A DNA stretch of 62,190 bases from positions 1 to 62,190 of the forward strand of contig JADBKT010000035.1 of NCBI GenBank assembly GCA_014896255.1, in the 5' to 3' direction. This document shows positions 62,117-62,190 of the stretch, piece by piece; within the stretch, counting starts at the first letter, position 1, and each line of letters starts with the position of its first letter. The position numbers and the translations under genes were made by a program. The notes under the pieces were generated by a model that was not told the DNA's origin, ran no database searches, and worked only from the letters and a program-made list of their open reading frames with translations. Source of the DNA: Hydrogenibacillus sp. (GTDB lineage Bacteria; Bacillota; Bacilli; Thermicanales; DSM-22653).

Positions 62117-62190
62117 GGCCATTGTCGCCGCGAGGACGGCGGTGCGTTCCTTGAAAACTAAACAGCACCCGGCCCTTGAACACGGAAGCG
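62117..62190 (+). ncRNA. 5' leader of an rRNA operon (truncated at the right edge)
   Basis: About 74 nt of transcribed leader includes CCTTGAAAACTAAACAG (62150-62166), very like the sequence preceding 16S rRNA in Bacillus rrn operons. The 16S gene itself is not reached. In B. subtilis an rRNA operon also follows pdaB. Confidence 0.72.

Overview
This 62 kb window is a high-GC version of the core genome block that Bacillales carry near the replication origin. It runs from the ctsR heat-shock operon through the str, S10, spc and alpha ribosomal-protein operons to the first bases of an rRNA transcription unit. Gene content and order follow Bacillus subtilis closely. The sporulation and germination genes (sigH, cwlD, gerD, kbaA, pdaB) indicate an endospore former. 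The strongly GC-biased codons, many GTG/TTG starts and zinc-binding versions of S14, L33, L36 and Adk fit a GC-rich, possibly thermophilic, Bacillales lineage (for example Hydrogenibacillus- or Brockia-like; this is inference and no species is proven).

Layout. 1-2007: the tail of an unidentified gene, then a GNAT acetyltransferase, a rhomboid protease and a HAD phosphatase. 2080-9330: ctsR-mcsA-mcsB-clpC with a clear CtsR operator, then radA and disA. 9345-17599: carD, yacL (PIN-TRAM), ispD-ispF, gltX, cysE-cysS, rlmB and yacP/rae1, with mrnC missing from its usual place after cysS. 17608-22599: sigH, rpmG-secE-nusG, rplK-rplA, rplJ-rplL behind an L10-type leader, and an RsmC-like methyltransferase. 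22604-34803: rpoB-rpoC, an L7Ae-like protein, rpsL-rpsG-fusA and tuf; tuf carries a one-base frameshift. 34901-37270 (minus strand): a ybdD-cstA pair lying between tuf and rpsJ. 37412-52631: S10-spc-alpha ribosomal-protein cluster with secY, adk, map, infA and rpoA. 52639-57033: ECF transporter core (ecfA1-ecfA2-ecfT), truA, rplM-rpsI. 57149-61936: cwlD, mrp/salA-like, gerD, kbaA, pdaB and an OsmC-family protein. 62088-62190: a perfect-spacing promoter and a pre-16S leader-like sequence, so an rRNA operon probably starts at the right edge.

Functionally the window joins transcription (rpoA, rpoB, rpoC, sigH, nusG, carD), translation (about 30 ribosomal proteins, fusA, tuf, infA, gltX, cysS), protein export and maturation (secE, secY, map), protein quality control (McsAB-ClpC) and DNA integrity signalling (radA, disA). 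Promoters are sigma-A-like with 16-18 bp spacers, and terminators are GC-rich hairpins with T runs. I see no insertion sequence, CRISPR array, prophage or tRNA gene, and no stretch over 300 bases without a gene. I did not find a clearly novel system. The observations most worth checking are the broken tuf frame, the ybdD-cstA insertion, the missing mrnC, and several structured mRNA leaders.
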